Assembly (NCBI RefSeq): GCF_028453695.1
Contig: NC_135772.1
Location: forward strand, 19,711,412 to 19,775,411
Length of the DNA: 64,000 nt
Direction: 5' to 3'
Source: Augochlora pura
Lineage: Eukaryota > Arthropoda > Insecta > Hymenoptera > Halictidae
The notes under the pieces were generated by a model. That model was not told the DNA's origin and ran no database searches. It was given only the letters and a program-made list of their open reading frames with translations. The position numbers and the translations under genes were made by a program. Positions 33,345 through 43,769 of this stretch are shown here, piece by piece (within the stretch, counting starts at the first letter, position 1; each line of letters begins with the position of its first letter).

Positions 33345-34160
33345 TTTTTTAGTGTAATTTAGAGAAATTATATGCAATTATCAAATTGTGTTATAGTAGT
33401 TCATTGACGGCTTTAAAATATTGTGTAATTTATAATATATATTTCATTATAGGAATAATGTATTATAATATACTATATTGTATCATATTATAATTTATAG
33501 TAGATAGTAGGTGTATATAATATAGTGTAACAGGAGTGTACATAGCATTGTAGGTGAGTATATAGTACAGTATAATATACTTTAGTTTAGTATACTTCAC
33601 TTTTTTGCAACCCCTCAATTTTCGATTTTTGAAACATGCTATAGAATAATACCTAGAATTTTTAATATTGCCATGTAGACCTGTTATTAATATATCTACA
33701 TAATCTGTTATTAACTATAATACCTTAAAAATTTATAATATTTAAAAAATTTATAATACCTTAATAATTAATTTATAACACCATTTTAATTCAACAAAAG
33801 ATCGTGGCTTAACGAAAACCAACGACAAAGGGGTTCCCGATCGAAACGAATCACGAAACAATGGATTCAGCAAAGTCGGTCTGGAAATTCGGCGACCGCC
33901 GTCGCCCGATTCCTGGATCCGTGGCGACTCAGCTGCGCCGAAACGAAGGTGTGCGGCAAGGAGGAAGCCGAAAGACGCCCGGTCGTCCACGGGATGGCGG
34001 TGCGAAGGATAACAGGTCGAGGGAGAGGGGAGGGGCTAACCGAGCAAGTGTACCGTGATCCTTGAAACCGCGAATCGGGGCCGCTTTATCGGCGGTATTT
34101 GCATCGCTTAACGGAAACCGAATTTGGGGGACAGGTCGCGGTCGAGATATCGGCGGCGTT
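33345..34160. other. AT-rich then CpG-containing sequence
   Basis: TATA-rich degenerate repeats (ATAATATA, TATAGTA) at about 33420-33600. CpG-containing from 33790. No gene recognised. Confidence 0.45.
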
Positions 34161-34171
34161 AACCGGCTTTC

Positions 34172-34222
<51 letters not shown>
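34161..34222. repeat. (CT)n microsatellite
   Basis: About 30 CT dinucleotides with two interruptions. Confidence 0.95.
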
Positions 34223-34227
<5 letters not shown>

Positions 34228-35250
34228 GCCGCCGATGTATGAAAATCGCCTGCAAAATGGTGCATCGCAGACGATGCGGCGCCCGCCGATCCTACGACAC
34301 CTGTTCTTCCCGGTCCAGATTCAAGTTTTCCAGATTTTTACGTTTTCATATTTTTGACATATTCACGGTGCCTCGAAACACGTGCCAGGAGCCATTGTTC
34401 ACAAGTACAGTGACTTCCAAAAATTTTGTGCTGTGTATAAATTTAATAAATATACAGGTTTTATAAATATATAATTTTAGAATTGTTTGGAATAAGTTAA
34501 ATTTATAATGCAATAAATGGTAAATATTTAGTATATAATAAATACAAAATAAGTGATGTAAATATAATATGTAATAAACGTAGAATATAAATATAATGAT
34601 CAAATTAATGCAAATATAATGTACAGTAAATATAACTTAAATAAATACATATTGAAAGGAAACATCCTTTACAGTATATTAAATTATTAAATGTTTATAA
34701 TTGTAAAAATATAATAAAGCAATGAATTTTCACTTTTCATAAATACTCGAACGATTTATAAATTTAAGTATATAAAATTCTTGTATAAAATTATTATAAA
34801 TATAATATAGTGTCATCTACGTTTAATTAGCGCATAAATTGTAATAATACGAAGTTCGACAGGATATTATACTGTCAACCAACGACGTAACAAGAACATA
34901 CGGTTCCGTTTGAAAAACGAGCTTCCAAAATTGGAAAAACTCAAATATATTCGGTTCCGGCAAAATATACAACCGTTTCGCGTAATTTTTGTATAAACGC
35001 TATTTCGGTGGTATCATAGTTTCCCGGAGGTGATGGTACCGTCTACTATTCGCACACACGTGAGCAACGAGCACGACGGCTATATAGCATGTCGAATGGA
35101 AAATCAATAACGTTTGCGATGCAGTTTGTAGCTGGCAGATTAGAATAATTAGCAGCGGACGTTCACGAAGTTTTTTTGTTTATGGATTAGCAAAGCAACG
35201 ACGAGATTTTTCTCGTCGAACATTTGTCGATATCGATTCGATAAACTACA
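34223..35250. other. AT-rich sequence with short degenerate repeats
   Basis: AATATAATATGTAATAAA-type phrases recur at about 34490-34640 without a fixed period. Mixed composition after 34860. No gene. Confidence 0.45.
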
Positions 35251-35670
35251 AGATGTCGCAAAAGTTGGGTTATGTCAGGTTATGAGAGGCAAGTGAGAGA
35301 GATTCCTTGGGCGATTTAAAGCAAATTTTTCCTTTGCGAAAATTTTGTACGAGGCATTGTTCATGAGTTATTAAGGAAAAACAGTGACCAATCAGAGAAG
35401 AGCTCGACAGGCTCGCGGTATCCGAGCCAATGAGCGGTACCAAGCTTCGACCTCCCACCCCATCGCCTCCCCAACGAGTGGACGAAGCTCGGTATCGCCC
35501 ATTGGCTCAGTTACCTCGCGCCAGTCGAGCTCTTCTCTCATTGGTCACTGTTTTTCCTTAATAACTTTTTAACAAAGCTTCGTAGAACATTTTCGCAAAG
35601 GAAAAAGTTGCTTCAAATAACCTAAAGAATCTTATTCCCCGATTAAAAATGATTTTTGCAACACCGGGTA
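35251..35670. mobile_element. Foldback (hairpin) MITE, full copy, ~420 bp
   Basis: The left arm (about 35320-35445) and right arm (about 35484-35611) are inverted copies with long identical runs, for example TTATTAAGGAAAAACAGTGA and the same sequence inverted at 35546-35565. Outer parts, 35254-35263 TGTCGCAAAA and 35653-35662 (inverted TGTTGCAAAA), also pair. The centre is a ~35-bp C-rich loop. The whole could fold into one long hairpin. Related copies lie at 49035, 60104 and 60895. A terminal consensus like CAGGGTGTNGCAAAA suggests a mariner-like origin by inference. Frames through it are spurious. Confidence 0.85.
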
Positions 35671-36360
35671 TTTTATAACATAACTATCTCAACGCCCATG
35701 CGCGATCGCGTGCAACGCTTTCACAATCTTCAAATGTTTCCATTATATCGGACGTGGTGCTCGCTTTATTTATACAAACACGCTACTTTCTCGTCCGTCC
35801 AATGTGTCGCTTTTAGCGACCGGATGCAATGCTAAAACGAAGGACGCCACCACTCAAAAATATTTGATCGTTTCGGCCGGCGTACAACGAACGCGTCTCT
35901 GTACCAGCGCGACAAACACGCGAGCAGGAGCTTTTAAAGCTAACACATGTGGCCCGTAAAGGGGGAGGGAGAAAAAAAGAGAAAGGAACCCACGTCGCGC
36001 AATAGCTGTTAGTTACATCTCCCCCCTCATCTTGTCGATGAACCGAGCGATCCGTAGATCGGCTGATTTTTTACGCGGGCTCTGCCCTCGCCGCGACTCA
36101 TTTCACCGAAATCGAAACTCGGCGACAACATTTTTCTAGTCAATCAACTAATTGGTTCGCCATCCAAATAAAATCAATGCGCTGTACACGCTTTTGATCA
36201 TTTACACTTTGGTCAGCCCATGACCTACGCGCACGATCTGCAACGTTTCGTGAATCAACGTAAATTCACTATAATTAACTATAATTCAACTATAATGTAA
36301 CTATACTATAGTTTTCTTTCAAGGGGGTTGTACATTCAAAACTATACAAAGGCAACTGCT
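35671..36360. other. Unique sequence, nothing recognised
   Basis: Complex, moderately CpG-containing. No long frame, repeat or RNA was recognised. A plausible place for conserved non-coding sequence, but nothing here shows it. Confidence 0.4.
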
Positions 36361-36439
36361 AAATAATTTATTAAAATAATTAAAATAATTTATTAAAATA
36401 ATTCAAATAATTTATTAAAATAATTCAAATAATTTATAC
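36361..36439. repeat. 22-bp AT-rich tandem repeat
   Basis: AAATAATTTATTAAAATAAT recurs at 36361, 36382 (with one extra A), 36405 and in part at 36427. Confidence 0.9.
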
Positions 36440-37157
36440 ATATCTAGCCAGGCGGCCACCGCGGTATCGTCAAAAGCATACCTCAAGCAGTAGCCATCTC
36501 GTAAAAGACGCGACGATCCTGATTCCCGCGAAGGTCGAAGGATGGTTCGATACAAACAATGCGAGCGCGTTCGCCTGGTAGCTTGCCGGCTGTCGGAGGT
36601 CGGTCGCCGGTTTACATTCCGTGATTTCGAAGTTCATGGATTACGTGTTAAAGCCTCTTTGCGTTATCGGCGGCCGGGAATCACGCCGAGAACGTGACTG
36701 GGTCGTGTTTGAGGAAACCTCTGTGCTCATCATACGTGTGGAGTAATGATCGATAATCGAAGTAACGAAGCTAGGCGTTCAAACACCGCTCCTCCTCACC
36801 GTCGACGTCGACGACGACGGCGACGTCCGCGTTTAACCGATACCAGGCTTTGTTCTAGCGTCGCCGCGTGCTAACAAAATAAAAGAACGCTGAAACCGAG
36901 CAGAGAACGTACCGTAATTTCCTCGGGACACCTAAACGTGCATCGTCGATACACCTGCGTGACGGTATAATTGATCTATTCGATGCTTTTTGCATTTCTC
37001 TTTTGGTTTGAGGAATTTTTATACTCGTTGACAAGGTAGCTTGATGATTTATTTTATAGAGGGAATTATTTTATTTATTGTAATGTAGTCGATTTATTCG
37101 CGATGTTAAAACTGAGAAAGTGGCGTTAGGAATATTTCAAATAATGTATAAAATGGT
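36440..37157. other. Unique sequence
   Basis: CpG-containing with a GTCGACGACGACGGCGACG tract near 36802-36826. No gene recognised. Confidence 0.4.
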
Positions 37158-37310
37158 GAGAGTAATGTTAAAAATATCCAAGGTGATATTAAAAATATTG
37201 AAAGAAATATTAGAAATATTCTAAGTAATATCGAGATATTATTCTGAATATTTTTAATATTATTCCGAATATTTTCAATATTACTCTGACTATTTTTAAT
37301 ATTACTCTTG
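37158..37310. repeat. Large imperfect inverted repeat, arms ~75 bp
   Basis: The left arm 37158-37233 and right arm 37236-37310 are inverted copies. Left: GAGTAATGTTAAAAATAT, then GTGATATTAAAAATATTG, then TATTAGAAATATTCTAAGTA. The reverse complement of the right arm gives AAGAGTAATATTAAAAATAG, then GAGTAATATTGAAAATATTC, then AATATTAAAAATATTCAGAA. Each arm is itself about three ~24-bp units of AGTAATATTAAAAATATTC. It can fold into a long AT-rich hairpin. It adjoins, and may be part of, the element ending at 37509. Confidence 0.8.
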
Positions 37311-37509
37311 ATACAAGAAATAAAAACTGTGCTTGATAAAACAGTGTTTTTTTAAACAGAAAATAATGCTTCCAGCTTTAACATTAAGAGATCTAAAATT
37401 CTGTTATTTATACCGGTCGTCGCGAGAAGGTCGGATATATCCGGCACTCGTCCATATCGGTCGTCGCATGGATGCCGGATATATCCGGCACTCGTACGGA
37501 AAGGGTTAA
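37311..37509 (-). mobile_element. TTAA-type MITE subfamily with palindromes, copy B
   Basis: Reads toward a right end ACGGAAAGGGTTAA at 37509. Just inside, a ~50-bp unit is present twice: CGGTCGTCGC...GGATATATCCGGCACTCGT at about 37412 and 37459. The second unit holds the perfect 18-bp palindrome TGCCGGATATATCCGGCA. Further in, TAAAACAGTGTTTTT and CTGTTATTTATACC match copy A at 20642 in inverted orientation. The duplicated subterminal unit is not present in copy A. Confidence 0.75.
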
Positions 37510-38720
37510 TAACGAACGGAATTCGAATATTGCAACTGCAGAGCGAAAATTCTGTCTTCGATGTCTCGCACGCCGGCCGACTATTTTTTTTTCGGTGTTC
37601 GATCTAACGATTTGTTAGAAAGAAAATCTGTTCTATTTGGCGGAGAAGCTTCTGTTTAATTCGAGGGAAGGGCGGAGGGATAATAAATAGACTGCAGAGA
37701 TGGAGATAGAAATAACAGGATTGCGGAAAACGCGGGCGTATCAGGAAAATCGTTTGCGTTGACGCGAGTCGTACGACGTTCATTAGTAACAATTACGAAG
37801 CCACTGGGCGAGACCTGTAACTTTCGGCGCGCGACCCGCTCTGTAATTAGTAAAGATACGTCTCCGTACGGCGTGCCGGCAGAGAGAGGGAGAGGTTTGT
37901 TTAATCGTCCGGCTGCTCGGGGTGCGTATCTTGTCAAAGGCGGTACCCTCCCGGTCCACGGACGTTTTATATCTGTTTCGATCGGCGTTCGTCGACCGTG
38001 CGCTCGGAGCACGTTGCTCGAGAAACTTTGGAAAAGCTCGTGGCAGTTCCAGGAAAATTTCGATCGGTCGAATTTAATCGCGGGACAGGAATTCGACGTT
38101 TCGGATGCATTTTCGCGGCGATTCGAAATCAATCGATTGGAGTTTGGAAAATTGAGGAACAAGTTCTTCGAATTTTTAAACGATAATTTTCGATTTGCTG
38201 TTTTCGATTTAAAGAAAATTGTTTAGATTTAATTGGACAGTCTCTTATCTTCTAAATGTGTGTTTCATATTTATGTTTTGTATTATTATTAGTTTACAAT
38301 TATTATTAGTCTACAATTATTATTATATTAACAAAACTCCATTGCATAAAATTTTGAGCACCAACTCGCGCAGCTCGAAAAATCGAAAATTCAAAATCGT
38401 TCCACAAAAACGACAGATCGAAAGACAAAAATGTAGCGAAATTTCACTATGGATACCAAAACGATAAATTTCGAAAGTCTCGACTGGAACGCGAAAAACT
38501 CGAAAAAAAAACCTTCGACAAAACGGAGAACTTGGAGGGCTTTAAAAAAAAAATGAAAAAAAAGACGCGAGAGCGCAACACTCGAAAGTTGTTCCGGCGG
38601 GTGGGCGAGAGGCGGAGGTGGGGGAGGGGCGGTCGATAAAATTCGTGCGAGGAACCACCTGTTCCCTATTTACATGGCGCGCGGCGCACACCTTCTTTAA
38701 ACGCGCCTCATTAGCCCGCA
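37510..38720. other. Mixed sequence; open frames judged spurious
   Basis: A 155-codon plus-strand frame (37759-38226) and a 168-codon minus-strand frame (37656-38162) overlap almost entirely. TCGA-rich composition keeps both strands open and neither has a recognisable domain. AT-rich at 38220-38340. Confidence 0.4.
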
Positions 38721-40280
38721 TTGTGGCGACTGCCTCTCTCTCTCTCTCTCACTCCGGATGCTTAGGAAAAAGAGAGGGAAGGGTGGGAGAAGGGTGCCCT
38801 CGAAAGGGCGCCGGCCGTCGTTTTACTCTCCGCGGCGGCAAAGCTACGATCAACCTAATGGTTTAGTAAGACTATACGGAGCCATTAACAGGTAATGAAG
38901 GTACCGGACAATTGCGACTACAGTAATACTACCCACGTATTCACTTACTGGCACTTACACGGCCCGGAGCCAGCCCCCACCCCTTCCCCCACCTCCGCGC
39001 ACTGAACGAGAGATAGGAAGCTTCTCTAAAGCTCTGTTCTATGGTGCCTCGGCCGCGTGTCCTGTTTCATTGACCCGACCCTTTCCGTACCGCGCGTATA
39101 ACGTACACGCATACCGATAATGCTATCGGGTAACGATGCGAGACGAATTTCGAAACTGGACGCACTGATTGAACGTCTGCCGCGCGAGCCGATGCACAGG
39201 GTGTTTCGAAATTATACGTGAAAGCCTCGTGTACGCGCCGCCGAGGGTCGGACGCGCGAGGAACGGCGCCACTGGCGCGGAAGAACTTGGAAAAGTAATT
39301 CCTAACCTTAAACTGTGCGATACGAAAACTGAGGAAAGCAGGAACGTTTAATCGGCGATTCTCTAATTTTAGGTTGGTATATATAAGTTGTAAATAGGGC
39401 TAGAAAAAAGGGGAAAATAGTATGAAAAAATTTAATAAACTCTAATTTTAGACGAAAAATAATTACAATAGTTTATTAATGATCACAACATAATTCACCT
39501 CGATCCCAAATTAAATTATTAATTAAAGAATATTAAAGAAAATTATTATCGCAAGATCTGAACCAAAATAAAAATTTCAATAAAGGCCAGATCAATTTAT
39601 TAATTAAAATTTTACCATAAACGGTAGCCTCCCAAAAATTGTGAAACGTTCTTAGCGAAAAGGGAAGCGCACCTTCTCGTTTATGCAAAATTCCCGCGAC
39701 CGACGCGGACCGAAAATTACGGCCGCGTGAAACGAACGCCTCCGCGAAAGTTGGCGTCGCGACACCCCCGCGCGGTTCGCCGCCCACCGTCCTGTGCCCA
39801 CGGGAGTTACATCGAAGCCACCCCCGCGCGCGCGGAGAGCGTTACGCAACCTGGCCGGCGTTGCGTAATCTATCCATTCATCTGTCCGTTCGCCGGAACG
39901 TCGCCGTAGCCGCCTGGAGGCGCGACCAAAGTATCGCCCTCCCACCCCACCCCCACCCCCCGCGATAAAGATCAATGAATATTCATAGTCGGGGGGCCGG
40001 GCAAAAAATCGGCCACTCGATGAATAATCAACGACTAGAGAGGTTCGTTCCGTGACGACGGCCGAAGCAACGGGGCCCACCCTGGAGCTTCGACAGAGGA
40101 GTTGCTTTCGTCTAACGACCCGAACGGGCTCGCCGTTGGAACGATATTACTTCGATGTCTTCGCGATTCATCTTGTCGTCAAAGACTATATTTTCACGTG
40201 CGGAGATTTCCTTCGATTTTCTTTAATTTTGATCCGTTTTGGTTCTTTTTGCTGCTTTAGGAGAGCTTTGGTTAGATGAC
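38721..40280. other. CpG-rich and AT-rich blocks, nothing recognised
   Basis: A short (CT)n lies at about 38731-38750. CACAGGGTGTTTCGAAATTA near 39196 resembles the end of a mariner-like element, but no partner was found. A short direct repeat CTCTAATTTTAG recurs at about 39360 and 39440. Frames at 39652-40080 are compositional. Confidence 0.4.
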
Positions 40281-41703
40281 GCGGGTCAAAGGGTGCGAAA
40301 CCACATGGCCCTAAGTCATAGGTACCATTCGTCAGGTCTCTAGGCTAGAGCTAGGCAACCTAAGTCACGTAGGGCACAAGCTAAAGTACTAAAATATTGT
40401 CGAATAAATTTAAAAACGATAGAAAATTATTTAATTAAAATTAATTACTATTGATAATAAAGATGCGAGAACATTGTCGATAATTCAAAGCGGCTAGAAA
40501 TTATTAACAGAGTAAATCTACCATTGAATTATTCACAGATGAAACTGGTTTAAAATCATCGATAAAAAATCTACCGGAACATTGTTAATAAAAAAGACAA
40601 GAATAAAAAAATTAACAAACTCATTCCACGGAATCGTAACACCTGTATTTTTTAAACTGCACGAGAAAGAGGAGAAATTATGATAATTTCTGAATTAAAC
40701 AATTCTTTGATTCTTAAATTCTTTCTTTCTTTAAAAAAAGATTTATAACAATAACTGCGAGAGCACGATATTTTTAAGGTTGATATCGCGTTAGAAAATT
40801 AATGTATTATACGCTGGAGAAACAATAGAAAACGATGAACCGCGCGTCGATCTCGACTTAATTGATTGGCCGCGAACAGTTTTCAGCACTCTTAAACAAC
40901 GCGAGCGTTAACGCGATTAAAATGACCGTAAATCTTCGGCGTCCGCCTAATCCGAGTGAAAAGTATAGGCGGCCGTAGAGCCGCGGGTCAATCCTTTCCC
41001 AGTGTGTAAACAGCGATTTTCTATTCCGGCGGTGTAAGTTACCCCTATCCGCGTTTGTCAGGATTATCAGCGATTACGCGGAATTATTTTGTCGTTTTAT
41101 TGTGTTGATCTGGTCGGATCGGGTTGGAGGGGTTTCGAACCGTGTGTGTCGTTCATTTTATTACAATGCTCTCGCCTCTTTAACGCCTGTCGTTCCTCTA
41201 TGATCGCGGCCACGTTATTATCATCTGTTACACGAATCATCTGGAACCGACGCGCTCGACCCGCTCGATTCTGCGAATACTTTATCGGTGTTTATCGAAT
41301 AACCCTTCTACGAACGAACTGAACGAACCCCTTCTCCGTTCGTCTAGGACCGCGAATTGTTATCTCGTTTGCGCGATCTCGACGTTGGGACAGGCTCTTG
41401 ATAAAAATTTAATACGAAAATCAAATATACAGGCTGTTCTGTTTTTCGTTTTTAAAAATTAAAACGGGACTCTATTTTTCTGCGATCGATACTTATAGAG
41501 TGAAGGAAGCGGGGAAGGAGTTGCTTCGTTTTTAATCGAATTGTGCTGCGATATTTTAATTATATTGGAGCTGTGAGATAATTGGTTCTGGTAGGTGTCG
41601 TAATAATTTATATTATTATTATGTTATTGTATTAGCGTATTGCTATATTGCTAGGTTATTATATGACTTATATTTATATTATATTAATATATAAAAGTAT
41701 AAT
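40281..41703. other. AT-rich and CpG-containing sequence, nothing recognised
   Basis: AT-rich 40380-40830, CpG-containing to 41400, then AT-rich. CCTAAGTCA occurs twice near 40309 and 40359. The 77-codon plus-strand frame at 41089 has no recognisable domain. Confidence 0.45.
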
Positions 41704-41815
41704 AATACTAATGCTATGCTATGCTATACTATACTATGCTGTGCTAGGCTATACTATACTATACTATACTATGCTATGCTAGGCTAGGCTAGGCTATGCT
41801 GTGCTATCCTCTACT
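41704..41815. repeat. (CTATR)n pentanucleotide array
   Basis: ATACT/ATGCT/AGGCT pentamers fill about 110 bp, for example CTATACTATACTATACTATG and GCTAGGCTAGGCTAGGCTAT. Variants are clustered. Confidence 0.9.
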
Positions 41816-42010
41816 AGAAAATAATATACTATATTATATTATACTACATTACATTATATAAATAATTACATCACTACATTAAATTGATAATAATTACCTT
41901 ATACTATATATAAGTTACAAATAACATTGCTTCAGGCTATACAATAATTTCCTTTTTTCGAAACCGACTGTATCGCCGACATTTCGGCCTCGCGTTCCGA
42001 AGTACCCTAA

Positions 42011-42334
42011 AGCATCGACAGCAGTGTATCGTTTCTGCTACGATTGTCAGGCGAAGCTCCGGACCGGTCCTCTTCCCCCGAAAACGAGGCCATAGTTTCA
42101 TTTTCCCGTGGCAGCGCGCAACCAGGGGACCGAATAGAAAACCATGACCACGAGACGGACCGTGGTACGTTTTCGGAGTTCGGATTCCTGGTGAACAACG
42201 CCGGGGCGTTAGGGGTCATCCCGGACCCGGCGAACTTCCATGAAGTTTCCCGATCGGGGATATCGATTTCATCAGGAACCCATTTCGTTGTTGGTCAGGC
42301 TGTATACGCGGTGGTTCGGATGCCGGGCTTGTAG
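42011..42334 (+). other. Possible decayed coding segment 1 (107 codons)
   Basis: A stop-bounded plus-strand frame with no credible start. The translation is Ser/Glu/Asp-rich at the left (includes APDRSSSPENEAIVSF) and more hydrophobic at the right (FLVNNAGALGVIP, VVGQAVYAVVRM). Its RGSAQPGDRIEN (42107-42142) resembles RGSSDHPASRLEN in the frame at 42435-42731, and the underlying DNA is also alike (CGTGGCAGC, TAGAAAAC). An overlapping minus-strand frame (42007-42219) is also open. The NNAG string is reminiscent of short-chain dehydrogenases, but nothing else supports that. It could be a pair of diverged repeats, old exons or chance. Confidence 0.2.
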
Positions 42335-42434
42335 GACTCGCTCTGCGAAGAGTACGATCGCATGTCGGCCTCGTGTGTGCCGAACCTCGACTAGCTTTTT
42401 AATCTAATGCTCGATCCACGATGCTTAATTTTGA

Positions 42435-42731
42435 TGGTGGGTTGCGCTTTTCTTTCCGCGTGCCCGCACGGCGGATCAACCGCAAAGAGTTGAATCCATA
42501 ATAAACCTCTCCGCTATCGGAACCAGCGATTCCAATGACGTCTCTGCAACAGACAATCCCAGCGACGTCCGCAGTCCTCGTTCAATACCCGATCATCCTC
42601 CGTTACACCGCGGCAGCTCCGATCATCCGGCAAGCCGTCTAGAAAACAGACAAACGATCGGAAACAATGACACGCTTGTTCGCTCGCATTCAGCGACGTT
42701 TTCGTCATCGTCGGATCAGCTTTCGAGCTGA
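42435..42731 (+). other. Possible decayed coding segment 2 (98 codons)
   Basis: Stop-bounded plus-strand frame without Met that ends at TGA (42729-42731). The translation is Ser/Asp/Pro/Asn-rich and looks like a disordered tail (GTSDSNDVSATDNPSDVRS, then RSHSATFSSSSDQLSS). It shares RGS..P..R(I/L)EN with segment 1 about 500 bp upstream. No polypyrimidine-AG acceptor placed convincingly at its left edge was found. The minus strand (42514-42708) is also open but gives a Cys/Trp-rich product. No family is recognised. Confidence 0.2.
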
Positions 42732-42912
42732 GACGTCTCGTCGAGAGAGAGAGCAGACGAGTCTAATCTCGTTGGCGTTCGGAAAAAGGGTTTTTGGAAG
42801 ACGGGATTAGGAAGACTATAGAGTTTTTGGGATTAAATCTGTTGCTTACAATTCGGTCGGTTATGCGAAATCACCGTGGCAAGTTACACGATTGACTCAT
42901 ACACAGACCATT
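42732..42912. other. Unique sequence
   Basis: Short mixed stretch between the possible coding segments and the transposon-like terminus. Nothing recognised. Confidence 0.35.
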
Positions 42913-42999
42913 TTATTCCATTTCAAAATCGACCTGTTCTTGCTGGAGAACCCTATAGCTGGAATCTAAGGGGCATGATCGTCGGATAAAGGGACACCC
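42913..42999 (-). mobile_element. Mariner-like terminus, single end
   Basis: GGGACACCCTGTATA at 42988-43002 reads, on the minus strand, TATACAGGGTGTCCC, the usual form of a mariner-type terminal repeat next to a TA site. About 85 bp of unique-looking sequence inside it (to about 42913) may belong to the element. No opposite end was found. Confidence 0.4.
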
Positions 43000-43159
43000 T
43001 GTATATTCGCAGTACGGAAAGCACTTCGTGGACGTTTCGTTCGGCGTTTCGGGATTGGCGTCACCGCCGCGGCCCCCGCAGTTTCTGGTTCGAACACCGG
43101 GACCCTGGCGTAGCTGTAATGAAGCACGGGCACCGGAGTACCAAGCCGGTCGTCTCTCC
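43000..43159. other. CpG-rich sequence
   Basis: GC-rich non-coding stretch leading into the CCACG minisatellite. Several frames open on both strands are compositional. Confidence 0.35.
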
Positions 43160-43316
43160 TCGCCGCCACGCCGTGCCGTGCCACGCCGCGCGCCACGCCG
43201 CCGTCGCGACGAGCCAGCGCCACGCCAATGCGAGGGCCGCGCCACGCCGCCTCGCGCGCCACGCCATTGCCGCGTCGTTGCCATTGCCGCGCCGTTGCCA
43301 CGCCACGCCGCGCGCG
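43160..43316. repeat. GC-rich CCACG/CCGCG minisatellite
   Basis: GCCACGCCG motifs recur with GTGCC, GCGCG and ATTGCCGCG variants over about 155 bp. This keeps most frames open and explains the Arg/Ala-rich and Trp/His-rich shadow frames of 43028-43607. Confidence 0.8.
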
Positions 43317-43769
43317 CCCCGACGCCGGCCAGTTTCGAACCGGGGGAAGAGCCGGGCCGGCCCCCGCGCATGCGCCGCCTCGACACGGAAAAAAATCGGC
43401 CCAGCTAACGGGCTCGGAAGGGGGTGCGAAGGGGCGCGGAGGGGGGTGGCCGTATCGATCGCGCTAACATCGGAGTCCGCGGCGAGTCTGTGGGCACAGG
43501 CGTCGCGCGCCCCCGTGATGACGACGACGACGACGACGACGAACACCATGGGCACCAACGACGACGACGACTCCTCGCCGATGACGTCCGTCGAAAGACC
43601 CCCCTAGACCTACCGCCGTCGCTCTCTAGTCCACCCTCTACGATCCGGCGAACAATTAATACCTCGGTTTCTTCGACTTCCAGCGAGCCGGTTTTCCGGT
43701 GGTCGTCCCGCTTTAACCCGATTTCGCCTCCGACGATTTTTACTTGGTTTCTTTTTCGCCGGTGAATTT
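43317..43769. other. CpG-rich sequence with (GAC)n
   Basis: (GAC)n at about 43518-43544 and again near 43559-43571. Otherwise nothing recognised. Confidence 0.45.

Noticed and set aside
37656..38226. 155-codon plus and 168-codon minus frames over the same bases
   Set aside because: Both strands are open over the same interval, a sign of TCGA-rich composition. Neither shows a domain or plausible splice context.
42170..42260. NNAG string suggesting a short-chain dehydrogenase
   Set aside because: Only a four-residue match. No Rossmann glycine motif before it and no YxxxK after it in frame.
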